DNA of 51,766 nt from Legionellales bacterium (GCA_947478495.1 CANJVW010000009.1:1-51766), one strand, 5' to 3'; positions 24,420 to 33,914 are shown, numbered from the stretch's first letter. The notes: generated from the sequence alone by a model not told the origin. Translations and numbers: made by a program.

Positions 24420-27260
24420 ATGACAAAATCACGCGCTCTATCTGCACATTGGCAGGAAATCATAGGCCGAAATATTGTTCTTGGGATAACATACTTTGCG
24501 GTCAGCTATGCGGGCGTTCTGTTCAAAATACCATCTAATATTGCCTACATCCTCTGGCCTGTGGCGGGCATTGCGTTAGGTGCTACACTCGTTTACGGCG
24601 CCAACATACTTCCCGGTATTTTTTTAGCGGCTTTCTTTTCGGGGCTCTGCCTCCTCCAACACCAAGATGCATCCAGCTTCGGCACCAATGAGCTGCTTGT
24701 TTCTGTTTGTATGGCAATGGGCGCCTGCTTACAAGCTTACCTAGGGCGAGTATTAGTCAAAAAATATATCGGGCTCAATAACCCGCTTTATAGCGTCAAA
24801 AACATTTTATTTTTTACCCTCTTAACAGGTCCAATCAGTTGTTTGACGAATACACTGATAGGTAACACGAGTCTTTATTTTTTCCATTTTATTCCTCCTG
24901 GATTTTTCTTTCCGCATGCAGTCTCCTGGTGGGTGGGGGACTCTCTTGGCGTTTTAATCTTTACACCTCTTTTCTTGATCTGCTTTGCGGAGCCCAGAGC
25001 TGCATGGTCACCGCGCCTACGGTTTGTCGCCATTCCACTCATCGGCTGCTTTCTCGCAACCATCAGCGTCTATTTTTTTACAAGCGTAATTGATCTGAGG
25101 CAAATTCAACGCGTTTTTTCGCAACAAATGGAGGTCCAGGTCGATATCATCAATAATAACTTACAATCAATGAGTCACGCCCATCGAGATGCGCAATCGA
25201 TGAGTTCTGTCACCGCAACGATCAATACCAACACATTTTTTTCTTCGATCAGATCAATGGAGGCTTCTGACTTACATTCTTTCATCATTTCCAGCCCAAC
25301 CCAACGACTGTACCAGTTTCAAGCCCCCCAAAAAACATCAGCAACAGCGTTAAGTAAAATTATTTTCAGTACGCAAAGAACAATGCTGTCTCAAACATGG
25401 ACTTTTTATGCAGAACCAACAGAGCATTATCTCTATAAGAATTCTTCGCCCTTGGTCTGGTTTTTTTTAGTAGGGGGTCTGTTTTTCTGCTCTCTCGCAA
25501 ATATGATTCTCTTTATTCTGTATGGCCAAAAAAATATTATTCAAGGAGAGGTTTATCGGCGCACACAAGAGTTGGCGGCTGAACAAGCAAAAAATAAACT
25601 ACTCCTTGAATCAGCGGGTGAAGGTATTTACCAAGTCGATCTTTTAGGAAAAGTAGTTTATATCAATCCTGCGGCGACGAAAATGCTAGGCTATGAATCT
25701 CATGAATTGCTTGGCAAAAATATTCATTCTATCGTGCATTACCAATACCCTGACGGTTCGCCCTATCCGCTAGAAGGGTGCAGTATGGATAATGCCCTCA
25801 AAATGGGAACCGTGCACCACATTCGCAATGAAATGCTCTGGCGTAAAGATGGTGCTAGCCTTTGGGTTGACTATAGCAGCACACCGCTTGTTGTAGACGA
25901 AAAGATTATTGGATCCATTATTTTATTTGGCGATATCAGCAAACAGCACTATGCCGAACTCGACCTAAAACATGTAGCACACTTCGATGTGGTGACTCAG
26001 CTACCCAATCGTTTAAGTTTTTTAGAAATGCTTCCCAAAGCCATGGCAAGAGCGGGACAAAACCAGACGTTGCTCGCAGTCTGTTTTCTCGATTTAGACA
26101 ACTTTAAGCGGATAAATGATGCGTTCGGACATACTGTCGGCGATATGTTGCTGAGGAGAATCCCAAGCATACTCAAACCCATCTTGCGAACGACTGATTT
26201 TATCGCACGCTTAGGTGGCGATGAGTTTGGTTTAATTTTAGAAGACATACACGCACACAGTGAATTAGGTCCTATCTTGCAGCGCTACGTGAACGCTATG
26301 CGTCAATTGACAAAAATTAATAATATTGAAATCAATACCTCTGCTAGCTTTGGCGCCGCGATCTACCCCGACAACGGAAACTCTGTCGACGAACTTATCA
26401 AAAACGCCGATATCGCCATGTACTACGCCAAAGAAAATGGTCGCAATACTTACATCGTTTTTAATAACGATATTTTACGGATAGCAAAGCGCCGAGACGC
26501 CATTGAAAATGCATTGCACTATGCGCTGGAGCGCAATGAATTCTCTATTGCTTACCAACCTCTCGTCAACATCCAACAAAAAACAATCGTAGGCATTGAA
26601 GCGCTGCTACGCTGGCACTCTACAGAACTCACCGAAACCATTTCGCCACAAGAATTCATTCCTCTCGCAGAAGATAATGGAATGATTTACGCTATTGGTG
26701 CATGGGTATTTGAGCAAGCCTGTCATGATTTCAAAAAAATCAGTGCTGCGCTTCCCGAGAGAAAGCTCACCCTTTCTATTAATGTGTCCGTCAAAGAGCT
26801 GGAGCTGGATAATTACGCCTCCCAACTGAAAAAGACATTATCGAAAACACACTCCGATGCATATCAAATATGTCTTGAATTGACTGAGTCAGCACTGATG
26901 AAGCACCCCGAAAAAGTAATATCCGTCATGAAAGAATTAAAAAAAGTAGGCTTTCAATTCGTGCTAGATGATTTTGGTACGGGTTATTCCTCTATGCAGC
27001 ACTTAAAAAATTTACCGCTCTCTGCCCTGAAAATAGATAAAAGCTTTATCCGCGATATTCCACACGATGAAGATGCAGTCGCCATTACAGCTGCTATCAT
27101 TCAACTGACTCATGCCCTTGATATGAAAGTCGTTGCAGAAGGCATTGAAAACAAAGCGCAACTCGATTTTTTATGTGGCCAAGGCTGTTATGAAGGACAG
27201 GGTTTTTATCTCGCCAAGCCAATGATGCTAGACCAATTAATCGAGCAGTATGCTTTATAA
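24420..27260 (+). CDS. MASE1-PAS-GGDEF-EAL c-di-GMP cyclase/phosphodiesterase
   Basis: The protein has 946 residues. Residues about 10-220 are the multi-helix MASE1 sensor (NIAYILWPVAGIALGATLVY). A periplasmic loop and another helix (about 340-365) follow, then a PAS domain (about 395-510). The GGDEF domain has GGDEF intact at 599-603 and an inhibitory I-site RTTD at 590-593. The EAL domain has EAL at 727-729, LELTES, DDFGTG starting at 850, and QGFYLAKP, so both activities may be functional. The gene lies 3 bp after mshE, the c-di-GMP-binding pilus motor, so it is almost certainly co-transcribed and likely sets the local c-di-GMP signal for pilus extension. It is the last gene of the operon. 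Confidence 0.85.
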   Translation: MTKSRALSAHWQEIIGRNIVLGITYFAVSYAGVLFKIPSNIAYILWPVAGIALGATLVYGANILPGIFLAAFFSGLCLLQHQDASSFGTNELLVSVCMAMGACLQAYLGRVLVKKYIGLNNPLYSVKNILFFTLLTGPISCLTNTLIGNTSLYFFHFIPPGFFFPHAVSWWVGDSLGVLIFTPLFLICFAEPRAAWSPRLRFVAIPLIGCFLATISVYFFTSVIDLRQIQRVFSQQMEVQVDIINNNLQSMSHAHRDAQSMSSVTATINTNTFFSSIRSMEASDLHSFIISSPTQRLYQFQAPQKTSATALSKIIFSTQRTMLSQTWTFYAEPTEHYLYKNSSPLVWFFLVGGLFFCSLANMILFILYGQKNIIQGEVYRRTQELAAEQAKNKLLLESAGEGIYQVDLLGKVVYINPAATKMLGYESHELLGKNIHSIVHYQYPDGSPYPLEGCSMDNALKMGTVHHIRNEMLWRKDGASLWVDYSSTPLVVDEKIIGSIILFGDISKQHYAELDLKHVAHFDVVTQLPNRLSFLEMLPKAMARAGQNQTLLAVCFLDLDNFKRINDAFGHTVGDMLLRRIPSILKPILRTTDFIARLGGDEFGLILEDIHAHSELGPILQRYVNAMRQLTKINNIEINTSASFGAAIYPDNGNSVDELIKNADIAMYYAKENGRNTYIVFNNDILRIAKRRDAIENALHYALERNEFSIAYQPLVNIQQKTIVGIEALLRWHSTELTETISPQEFIPLAEDNGMIYAIGAWVFEQACHDFKKISAALPERKLTLSINVSVKELELDNYASQLKKTLSKTHSDAYQICLELTESALMKHPEKVISVMKELKKVGFQFVLDDFGTGYSSMQHLKNLPLSALKIDKSFIRDIPHDEDAVAITAAIIQLTHALDMKVVAEGIENKAQLDFLCGQGCYEGQGFYLAKPMMLDQLIEQYAL

Positions 27261-27292
27261 GCGCAGAGCAATCCTCACGAAAAACCTAACTC

Positions 27293-27307
27293 TTATTACT
27301 GTAATAA
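27293..27307. repeat. Short perfect palindrome upstream of arfB
   Basis: TTATTAC (27293-27299) and GTAATAA (27301-27307) are exact reverse complements around a single T. It lies between the GGDEF-EAL stop and arfB. No T-run follows, so an operator is as likely as a terminator remnant. No family is assigned. Confidence 0.35.
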
Positions 27308-27390
27308 AGGGTTCTATAACATTATGATGAACACATAGGGGAAAAAACCACCCATCAGGAAGAGTGAAAGGCATGATAATCAGGTGACTC

Positions 27391-27801
27391 ATTAAAAATA
27401 TATCGCTCAACGAAAATGACATTCAATTATCCTTTATTCGCTCGTCAGGACCTGGCGGGCAGAATGTCAATAAAGTCGCGACAGCCGTGCAGTTGCGATT
27501 CAACATTCAGCAAGCGTCTCTCAGCGAATCGGTTCGTCTACGGCTACTCACTGTATTAGCCAACCAATTAACATCTCAAGGTGAGCTCATCATTAAAGCA
27601 AGCCGCTATCGCACACAAGAACGGAATAAACAGGATGCCTTGGAGCGCTTACAAAGCATTATTGAAAAAGCCGCTACGCCCCCTAAGCGACGACGAAAAA
27701 CAAAACCCACCTATGCCTCTAAACAACGTCGACTGACTGAAAAGAAATGTCAGTCAAAAACTAAATCGTTGCGCCAGAGAAAGATGTTTCATGAATCCTA
27801 G
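27391..27801 (+). CDS. arfB: ArfB (YaeJ) ribosome-rescue hydrolase, abnormal 5' end
   Basis: The frame encodes the class-I release-factor-like domain: SFIRSSGPGGQNVNKVATAV with the catalytic GGQ, then a basic C-terminal tail (PKRRRKTKPTYASKQRRL ... KSLRQRKMF) that would enter the empty mRNA channel. ArfB hydrolyses peptidyl-tRNA on ribosomes stalled without a stop codon. The 5' end is odd. An ATG at 27373 is in frame but is followed by TGA as the fifth codon (27385-27387). After it the only start candidates before GGQ are non-standard, the best being ATT at 27391 with AGGTGA just upstream; GTG 27487 would remove GGQ. I annotate from the ATT. Alternatives are UGA readthrough, recent pseudogenisation or a base-call error. 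Confidence 0.65.
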   Translation: MKNISLNENDIQLSFIRSSGPGGQNVNKVATAVQLRFNIQQASLSESVRLRLLTVLANQLTSQGELIIKASRYRTQERNKQDALERLQSIIEKAATPPKRRRKTKPTYASKQRRLTEKKCQSKTKSLRQRKMFHES

Positions 27802-27874
27802 GGTCTGTTGACATTTAACTTTAGAGGTAGTGAATTAAAGGGACGATTGACATCCGACGCCTGAGGATTGCGAA

Positions 27875-28045
27875 TTATTTAATAAAGTCCTGACCTGCTC
27901 GACTATTATTCTCCTGCCGTTTCAGTTTTTCATTAAACTCTTTTTCTTTTTGAGCAATATGTTTTTGATACCCAATAGGATCAACAAAGGAATTGGTCTT
28001 GCTCTTATTTAATAAATCATATTTTTTCTGTAGATCAAAATACAT
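27875..28045 (-). pseudogene. Metallo-beta-lactamase-fold (B3-like) C-terminal stump
   Basis: The minus-strand frame reads YFDLQKKYDLLNKSK, then FVDPIGYQKHIAQKEKEFNE, then KLKRQ. This matches the end of subclass B3-like metallo-beta-lactamase-fold hydrolases (family form NPFxDPxGYxxYxxxKExxFxxxLxxQ). Nothing upstream on the minus strand (beyond about 28045) continues the enzyme; the sequence changes there into the stump of another gene on the opposite strand. All metal-binding motifs are lost, so it is non-functional. Confidence 0.55.
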
Positions 28046-28280
28046 AGCAATAGCAGAAGGCGCTGAACCTGTTGGAATGCACGGCTTGGGAACAGCCAAT
28101 AACCTGTCCTACAAAGGTCCCTGCCCACCCGATAGAGAGCATCGCTATTTCTTTAAACTCTATGCATTGGATGCCATGCTAGCCCTACCAGAAAAATCCT
28201 CCAAACAACAGATAGAGCAAGCAATGAAAGGACATATTTTAGACCAGACAGAGCTTATGGGAGTGTATGCTAGAAAATAA
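28040..28280 (+). pseudogene. PEBP (YbhB/YbcL, Raf-kinase-inhibitor-like) 3' stump
   Basis: The plus-strand frame ending at 28280 reads YKGPCPPDREHRYFFKLYAL, then MKGHILDQTELMGVYARK. GPCPP-x(4)-HRYFFKLYALD and GHIL-x(4)-LMGxY are the signature C-terminal motifs of bacterial PEBP-like proteins. The first half (about 100 residues) is missing. Upstream the sequence belongs to the metallo-beta-lactamase stump on the other strand, so a recombination junction lies near 28040-28065. No function is expected. Confidence 0.7.
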
Positions 28281-28290
28281 CTTGCGATCT

Positions 28291-28461
28291 CCGCGTTTTT
28301 CTTGTCATCCCCGCGAAGGCGGGGACCCATTCTGCAAAAATCTCTCACAACGAAAAGCTTGCGAAACGCAAGCTGGAGCAACAAGATACATCCATTTCGC
28401 GAGCATTAGCCAATGCGCAAAATGGATCCCCGCCTTCGCGGGGATGACAAGAAAAACGCGG
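28291..28461. repeat. Long-arm palindromic element, copy 1 of 3
   Basis: Arms of 41 bases at 28291-28331 and 28421-28461 are reverse complements with one mismatch. Their core is TCATCCCCGCGAAGGCGGGG. The 89-base centre contains a smaller hairpin (AGCTTGCG AAA CGCAAGCT). The end GCGGGGATGACAA is repeated once more at the right edge. It has no coding capacity and no transposase, so it resembles a MITE-like or REP-like dispersed element. Related copies are at 37158-37271 and 48204-48255. It separates the PEBP stump from the HAD-like gene and could terminate or process transcripts from both sides. Confidence 0.85.
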
Positions 28462-28471
28462 GGATGACAAA

Positions 28472-29566
28472 TTAACCCGTACGAGATGGTGACGGCGATC
28501 GCGACCGAGAATCCGATGAAGTAACAAGCTTGCTACCTATTGCGGGCGGAGAACCAAATAACCTCCCATAGGATGCAGAATGAGCAAGCAAGAAAGAGTC
28601 GCCCCCTGTATCGCTTGATGCCGCATCCGAGTAACGCGAATCATCAACGTTCGGCGATGGTGACGACGAACCTGCTTGAGGCAAACTCTCTTCCAAAACG
28701 GCTGGCCTAAAGGGCGATCTGAACGGTGGCGTGAACGCCATATAAGGCAAAGGCGATGGAGGAGCTAACAAGCTAGCGCCCTGCTTTTTCTGAGGCGTCT
28801 TCATTAAAGGAGCGTCCACTAAAACAGCTGGTATTTTTTTCAGATACTTATTTATCGCAACAACCATATCCTCATGAGGCATCACTTCAATCACGCCAAT
28901 TCCACACTGTGCTGCCCACTCTTTCGCAGCAGCGCTCCAAGCGACAGAACCGGAATGCGGCAATACAATAATCATTCCCGGTGGGTTAAGTTCCGAATGA
29001 ATAATAGCGTGTCCATACAACTTTGAGTAAGCTTGGCGTTCTGAATAGCCAGGACATTCATATGACACATACAACAGAAAATCACAAAGGCGAAGCGCGC
29101 TCAACTCGCTGTCCGGTTTATCCATCATTATCTGAGCGAATTTTAAAAGATGTTGCATATGAATTGAATTGGTTTTCGCAATCAATACCACATTCACTTC
29201 ATCACTTATCGTTTTAAGTGCCAGCACTTTGCGAAAAAAATCATTTGGACTGCCCAGTATTGCATTCCACGCCTCATCAAAAGCAGGATCGTCGACCGTC
29301 TCCGCCTTGAATGCGAGCAAGCTCAGCACCTTCTTTCTAAACTGCACTTCATTAATGATGCCGGATTGAAAACCCATCTCTTCGCGGTGTATATCGGGAA
29401 ACGTCGATGCCCATTCCTCCATCGTCAATGTATTGACTCGCGCCCCCTCTTGGTATGATAGGGCAATGAATTTTTCGGCAGCCAGCTCATAATCCAGCGA
29501 CTGCAACATCTCGAGTGGAACAACCGCTGTTCGTCTGGTAACGCTCTCGCCACTGGCTGCCATCAT
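28472..29566 (-). CDS. HAD-like pseudoenzyme with Ser/Pro-rich C-terminal tail
   Basis: The protein has 364 residues. Residues 14-240 follow the layout of HAD-IA phosphatases. AVVPLEMLQSLDYELA (14-29) sits where motif I (FDxGxVLxDxD) is expected. FRKKV ... FDEAWNAILG (76-105) matches the cap region, VVLIAKTNSIH (126-136) motif II, and IIVLPHSGSVAWSAAAKEWA (199-218) motif IV. The nucleophilic Asp is Pro17 and the motif IV FxDD is VLPHS, so phosphatase activity is not expected. Residues about 250-364 are Pro- and Ser-rich (SSSPSPNVDD, SRSRSPSPSRTG). ATG 29566 follows GGGAGA. The tail resembles the Ser/Pro-rich protein at 4359 in style, not in sequence. A secreted effector is a possible role but unproven; the HAD relation is by motif reading only. 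Confidence 0.45.
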   Translation of the reverse strand: MMAASGESVTRRTAVVPLEMLQSLDYELAAEKFIALSYQEGARVNTLTMEEWASTFPDIHREEMGFQSGIINEVQFRKKVLSLLAFKAETVDDPAFDEAWNAILGSPNDFFRKVLALKTISDEVNVVLIAKTNSIHMQHLLKFAQIMMDKPDSELSALRLCDFLLYVSYECPGYSERQAYSKLYGHAIIHSELNPPGMIIVLPHSGSVAWSAAAKEWAAQCGIGVIEVMPHEDMVVAINKYLKKIPAVLVDAPLMKTPQKKQGASLLAPPSPLPYMAFTPPFRSPFRPAVLEESLPQAGSSSPSPNVDDSRYSDAASSDTGGDSFLLAHSASYGRLFGSPPAIGSKLVTSSDSRSRSPSPSRTG

Positions 29567-29660
29567 ACCAATCTCCCTATTATTGTTTTATTAAAGATAA
29601 GTCGCGCCATTCTATTATTCGCTACATCGCTTGTCTAGAAGGCCTTCGGCATAATAATCC

Positions 29661-29690
29661 TTGGATAAAACAGCTTAAATAGGGTATCAT
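29661..29690 (+). promoter_or_regulatory. Probable sigma-70 promoter of typA
   Basis: TTGGAT (29661-29666) and TATCAT (29685-29690) are separated by 18 bases and lie 44 bases before the typA start. Both hexamers are reasonable matches to the housekeeping consensus. No operator is evident. Confidence 0.45.
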
Positions 29691-29734
29691 GACCGTTTTT
29701 TTATCAGATTAATTTAAATTTAAGGGTATCTAAC

Positions 29735-31561
29735 GTGTCAGAACAACTTCGCAATATCGCCATCATCGCCCACGTTGATCATGGTAAAACCACTTTAGTG
29801 GACAAATTATTACAACAAACCTCCAGTCTTTCGAAAAAGACCAATAACACTGAACGCGTCATGGATAGCAATGACCTCGAAAAAGAACGAGGCATTACGA
29901 TTTTAGCTAAAAATACAGCCCTCGTTTGGCGCGATGCACGCGAAAAAATCGATTATCGCATCAACATCGTCGATACCCCGGGGCACGCTGATTTTGGTGG
30001 TGAAGTAGAGCGTATTTTGTCCATGGTTGATTCCGTTCTTCTGTTGGTCGATGCAGTCGACGGCCCCATGCCTCAAACACGCTTTGTCACACAAAAAGCG
30101 TTTGCTCAAGGCTTGAACCCCATTGTCGTCATTAATAAAATTGACCGTCCTGGCGCGCGTCCAGATTGGGTAGTGGATCAAGTATTCGATTTATTTGATA
30201 ACTTAGGCGCAACGGATAAACAATTGGATTTCCCCATTGTGTATACGTCCGCATTATTAGGTTATGCCGTCATGGATCCCACTGAACAATCGGATAACAT
30301 GACTGTATTATTCGAAACCATCATCAAACACGTGCCGCCGCCAGCAGTCGAGCTAAATGGTCCTTTTCAAATGCAAATCTCCACACTGGATTACTCCAGC
30401 TATGTCGGTATGATCGGCGTGGGTCGTATTCGTCGCGGCGAAGTCAAAACCAATATGCCCGTTACGGTTATTGATGCTGAAGGCAAAACGCGATCGGGGC
30501 GCGTACTACAGGTGCTCGCTTATTTAGGATTAGAGCGTACTGAGGTACCAATGGCTTTTGCTGGCGATATCGTCGCTATCACAGGTATTGATGCTTTAAA
30601 GATTTCAGATACGTTATGTGATCCAACCTGTGTTGAAGCGCTACCTGCTTTATCTGTTGATGAACCAACCGTCAGCATGACATTTCAAGTCAACACATCC
30701 CCTTTTGCAGGACTCGAAGGAAAGTTTGTCACCAGCCGAAAAATTCGCGAACGACTCGACAAAGAATTACTACATAATGTCGCGTTACGCGTAGAAGACA
30801 CCGCTGATCCCGATAAATTTAAGGTCTCCGGTCGTGGTGAATTGCATTTATCGATTTTGATTGAAACGATGCGACGCGAAGGCTTTGAATTAGCGGTCTC
30901 TCGTCCTGAGGTCATCACTAAGATGGTCAATGGCGAACTGCATGAACCATTCGAAACCATGGCCATTGATATTGAAACAGGGCACCAAGGCACGATCATG
31001 GAGCAATTGGGATCACGCAAAGCTGATCTTAAAAATATGACACAAGATGGCAAAGGACGCGTTCGATTGGATTACATCGTTCCATCCCGCGCACTCATTG
31101 GCTTTCACAATGAGTTTCTCACCATGACATCTGGCTCCGGCTTGATGCACCATGTGTTCAGTCATTATGGACCGGCTGTTAAAGGTGAGATTCCTCATCG
31201 ACAAAATGGTGTCTTGATCTCCAATCAAGAAGGTGTTGCATTAGGCTTCGCTCTTTGGAATTTGCAAGAACGTGGCCGCATGTTGATTCATCCTCAAACC
31301 AAAGTCTATGAAGGCATGATCGTCGGTATTCACAGCCGAGACAATGATTTAGTGGTTAACGCAACAAAGGCAAAGCAGCTCACCAATATGCGAGCTTCTG
31401 GGTCGGACGAAAACATCATGTTAGTCCCACCGATTATCATGACACTCGAGCAAGCTCTCGAATTTATTGAAGACGATGAATTGGTTGAAATTACACCGCA
31501 ATCCATTCGCGTCCGCAAAAAATTCTTGAAGGAAACAGATCGGAAGCGGTCGTCTAAATAA
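29735..31561 (+). CDS. typA: TypA/BipA translational GTPase
   Basis: The 608-residue protein starts [20 protein letters not shown] with the P-loop, then ERGITI (switch I), [16 protein letters not shown] (G3) and NKIDRP (G4). EF-G-like domains III and V and the BipA-specific C-terminal domain follow ([32 protein letters not shown]). It acts on the ribosome, affecting 50S assembly and adaptation to cold and stress. GTG start at 29735 with AAGGG eight bases upstream. Length is normal for the family. It stands alone, convergent with prfC. Confidence 0.95.
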   Translation: MSEQLRNIAIIAHVDHGKTTLVDKLLQQTSSLSKKTNNTERVMDSNDLEKERGITILAKNTALVWRDAREKIDYRINIVDTPGHADFGGEVERILSMVDSVLLLVDAVDGPMPQTRFVTQKAFAQGLNPIVVINKIDRPGARPDWVVDQVFDLFDNLGATDKQLDFPIVYTSALLGYAVMDPTEQSDNMTVLFETIIKHVPPPAVELNGPFQMQISTLDYSSYVGMIGVGRIRRGEVKTNMPVTVIDAEGKTRSGRVLQVLAYLGLERTEVPMAFAGDIVAITGIDALKISDTLCDPTCVEALPALSVDEPTVSMTFQVNTSPFAGLEGKFVTSRKIRERLDKELLHNVALRVEDTADPDKFKVSGRGELHLSILIETMRREGFELAVSRPEVITKMVNGELHEPFETMAIDIETGHQGTIMEQLGSRKADLKNMTQDGKGRVRLDYIVPSRALIGFHNEFLTMTSGSGLMHHVFSHYGPAVKGEIPHRQNGVLISNQEGVALGFALWNLQERGRMLIHPQTKVYEGMIVGIHSRDNDLVVNATKAKQLTNMRASGSDENIMLVPPIIMTLEQALEFIEDDELVEITPQSIRVRKKFLKETDRKRSSK

Positions 31562-31688
31562 TACACGCTATTCGCTTGATAAAAATAGTCAGGGGATAGC
31601 GATTAAATTTATATTCCCTGCGCTAATGAGGCATCTATGAACACCCCCCTTGAAAAAGGGTGCCCATCACTCTGCGCAAGATAGCTTA

Positions 31689-33278
31689 TCAATCAATCGC
31701 ATGCTCCCGCGTCGTGCTAAACACGATGCCGGGCCAGCGCTCCATCGCAAGCCGCAAATTAACACGTGTGGGTGCCAGATAGGTTAACTGATCACTCCCA
31801 TCCAGCGCTAAATTATCAAACGCCTTATTTTTAAATTCTTCTAGCATTTTTTGATCATCGCATTGAATCCAGCGCGCTGTGGTCACAGACACGGATTCAT
31901 AAACGCAATCCACATTATATTCATGCTGTAGTCGATAGGCGACGACATCAAACTGCAACAACCCTACCGCGCCTAAAATCAAATAATTGCTATTCATCGG
32001 ACGAAATAATTGTGTGGCGCCTTCCTCTGACAATTGCTGCAATCCTTTTTGAAGGGATTTTAATTTAAGTGGATCTTTGAGTCGCACGAGTCGAAATAAT
32101 TCCGGTGCAAAATAAGGAATGCCGGTGAATTGGATTTTTTCACCTTCTGAAAACGTATCGCCAATTTGAATGGTGCCGTGATTATACAGACCAATAATGT
32201 CACCCGGCCACGCAATATCGACACGTTCTCTGTCAGACGCCATAAAAGTCAGCGCTTGCGGAATTTTCACCTCTCGACCCGTTCTCACTTGAAACACTTT
32301 CATGCCTTGTTCATACTTGCCCGAGCACACACGCAAAAACGCGATGCGATCGCGATGCGCCGGATCCATGTTGGCCTGTATTTTAAAGACAAATCCGGAA
32401 AATTTTTCTTCCACGGGCAATACAGCGCGCGACACTGCCTCGCGTGGCTGAGGAGCGGGGGCATACTCTGAAAAGGCATCTAACAATTCACGAACACCAA
32501 AATTATTAATCGCGGATCCGAAAAAAACTGGTGTTAATGACCCCTTCAGAAATTCAGCGTGATCAAATGTGTGGCTTGCACCTTTGATGAATTCAATATT
32601 CGCGCGAATTTCATCAACACGATCGCCCAACAATTCGTCAAGGGCAGGATTCTGAATGCCAATAATTTTAGTGCCGATCTGTTGTATCGCATTTTTACCC
32701 GGTTCATAGAGATAAACCGCATCTTCATAAAGATGGTACACGCCTTTAAAATCACGCCCCATACCAATGGGCCACGTAATCGGCGCGCAACGAATTTTTA
32801 AAATATCTTCAATTTCATCGAGCAACTCAATAGCATCACGACTATCACGATCCATCTTATTAATAAAGCTAATGATGGGTGTATGGCGCAATCGACAGAC
32901 TTCAAGCAATTTGATAGTGCGCTCTTCCACACCCTTTGCCGCATCGATCACCATCAATGCCGAATCAACCGCGGTCAAGGTACGATAGGTATCCTCCGAG
33001 AAGTCCGCGTGCCCTGGAGTATCCAAAAGATTCATGATGTGGTCTTTATAAGGAAACTGCATCACAGAGGTCGTGACAGAGATACCGCGCTGCTTTTCAA
33101 GCTCCATCCAGTCCGATGTCGCGTGCTTGGAAGCTTTTCGCCCCTTGACGCTCCCCGCCATTTGAATCGCACCACCAAATAAGAGTAATTTTTCAGTGAG
33201 CGTGGTTTTACCCGCATCCGGATGAGAGATTATTGCAAAGGTGCGGCGTTTAGCCAATTGTTCAGTTAAAGCAGACAT
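31689..33278 (-). CDS. prfC: Peptide chain release factor 3
   Basis: The 529-residue GTPase begins [20 protein letters not shown] and has P-loop HPDAGKTT, then [31 protein letters not shown] and NKMDRD. These match RF3, which removes RF1/RF2 from the ribosome after peptide release. ATG 33278 fits the family start; a TTG at 33290 is unlikely. No clear terminator separates it from typA, although the 127-bp gap has short dyads. Complete and normal. Confidence 0.95.
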   Translation of the reverse strand: MSALTEQLAKRRTFAIISHPDAGKTTLTEKLLLFGGAIQMAGSVKGRKASKHATSDWMELEKQRGISVTTSVMQFPYKDHIMNLLDTPGHADFSEDTYRTLTAVDSALMVIDAAKGVEERTIKLLEVCRLRHTPIISFINKMDRDSRDAIELLDEIEDILKIRCAPITWPIGMGRDFKGVYHLYEDAVYLYEPGKNAIQQIGTKIIGIQNPALDELLGDRVDEIRANIEFIKGASHTFDHAEFLKGSLTPVFFGSAINNFGVRELLDAFSEYAPAPQPREAVSRAVLPVEEKFSGFVFKIQANMDPAHRDRIAFLRVCSGKYEQGMKVFQVRTGREVKIPQALTFMASDRERVDIAWPGDIIGLYNHGTIQIGDTFSEGEKIQFTGIPYFAPELFRLVRLKDPLKLKSLQKGLQQLSEEGATQLFRPMNSNYLILGAVGLLQFDVVAYRLQHEYNVDCVYESVSVTTARWIQCDDQKMLEEFKNKAFDNLALDGSDQLTYLAPTRVNLRLAMERWPGIVFSTTREHAID

Positions 33279-33395
33279 GGAATTCTTCAATTTTCAAAGC
33301 CGCTATCTTACAGTACGATCAAATAGCTAGCAAATCATAACGTCGACTCAACATGAAAGGGTTTTATCAAGAAATGAGTATTATTTATTATTTTA

Positions 33396-33423
33396 TTGAC
33401 AAAATGGTTTTATTTTATATAAT
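33396..33423 (+). promoter_or_regulatory. Consensus sigma-70 promoter
   Basis: TTGACA (33396-33401) and TATAAT (33418-33423) are both perfect consensus hexamers, with 16 bases between them in very AT-rich DNA. The small gene at 33493 starts 70 bases after the -10 box. Strong constitutive expression is predicted, unless something blocks it. Confidence 0.7.
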
Positions 33424-33492
33424 GATATGCTCATAAATTAGATTTATTAATAATAACTGATTAAAAAATAGTATTATAACGAGGAGAACGCT

Positions 33493-33834
33493 ATGTTTGC
33501 AAGACCACCTTCTGATGCTGCTCTTTTCTTTGTAGCCCCAAGATTATTCGCTCCAAGAATCCACGAAAAGAACAACAATCTAAGAGAGCTTTTCAGAGCG
33601 CTCACAACGAACCCCAACCCGGACACCATCTCGATGGAAGATCTCGAAAAGACTGTGCAAGAATGTGTTGATTTTAGAAGGGGCCTTAATATAAATCATC
33701 ACAGAATACTCATGGCAGACGCAGAGTACAACGCGATGTTTTTAGAGAGCAAACAACGCGCGGATCAACTCGCACAATTCAAGATGCAAGAAGATGCTAG
33801 GCGTATGGAACTACAGGCAAGGCGAGCCCCTTAA
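33493..33834 (+). CDS. Small protein of unknown function (113 aa)
   Basis: The product is charged and mostly helical after residue 25. Residues about 47-110 (MEDLEKTVQECVDFRRGLNI ... MEDLE to RMELQARRAP) could form a helical hairpin or coiled coil. It has no signal peptide, membrane segment or recognised domain. ATG 33493 follows GAGGAGAA, and the gene has a consensus promoter and its own hairpin terminator, so it is a real and probably highly expressed transcription unit. It lies in an AT-rich island between prfC and lpdA with another small gene downstream. No function can be assigned. Confidence 0.6.
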   Translation: MFARPPSDAALFFVAPRLFAPRIHEKNNNLRELFRALTTNPNPDTISMEDLEKTVQECVDFRRGLNINHHRILMADAEYNAMFLESKQRADQLAQFKMQEDARRMELQARRAP

Positions 33835-33845
33835 GTAAACACACT

Positions 33846-33867
33846 GGGCGGCATCTGTCGCCCTTTA
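33846..33867 (+). terminator. Rho-independent terminator of the 113-aa gene
   Basis: GGGCGGC (33846-33852) pairs with GTCGCCC (33857-33863) around a 4-base loop, with one G-U pair, and is followed by TTTATT. It begins 12 bases after the stop codon. Confidence 0.65.
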
Positions 33868-33914
33868 TTAAGCTATATCAAACAGGTGGGCAGCTACCTA
33901 TCTATATCTGTTTA

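Noticed and set aside
27818-27840. Insertion-sequence terminus (GGGTCTGTTGACATT)
   Set aside because: It resembles some IS5-type ends, but no matching partner end, transposase scrap or target duplication is visible nearby.
28291-28461. CRISPR array
   Set aside because: The repeated blocks are inverted arms, not direct repeats with regular spacers, and no cas gene is present in the window.
28345-28527. Frames through the palindromic repeat containing CHPREGGDP
   Set aside because: This peptide is simply the translated repeat arm and occurs wherever the element sits; no start or conserved protein accompanies it.
31562-31688. Terminator between typA and prfC
   Set aside because: Short dyads such as CCCTT ... 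AAGGG exist, but no stem is followed by a T-tract, so none was annotated.
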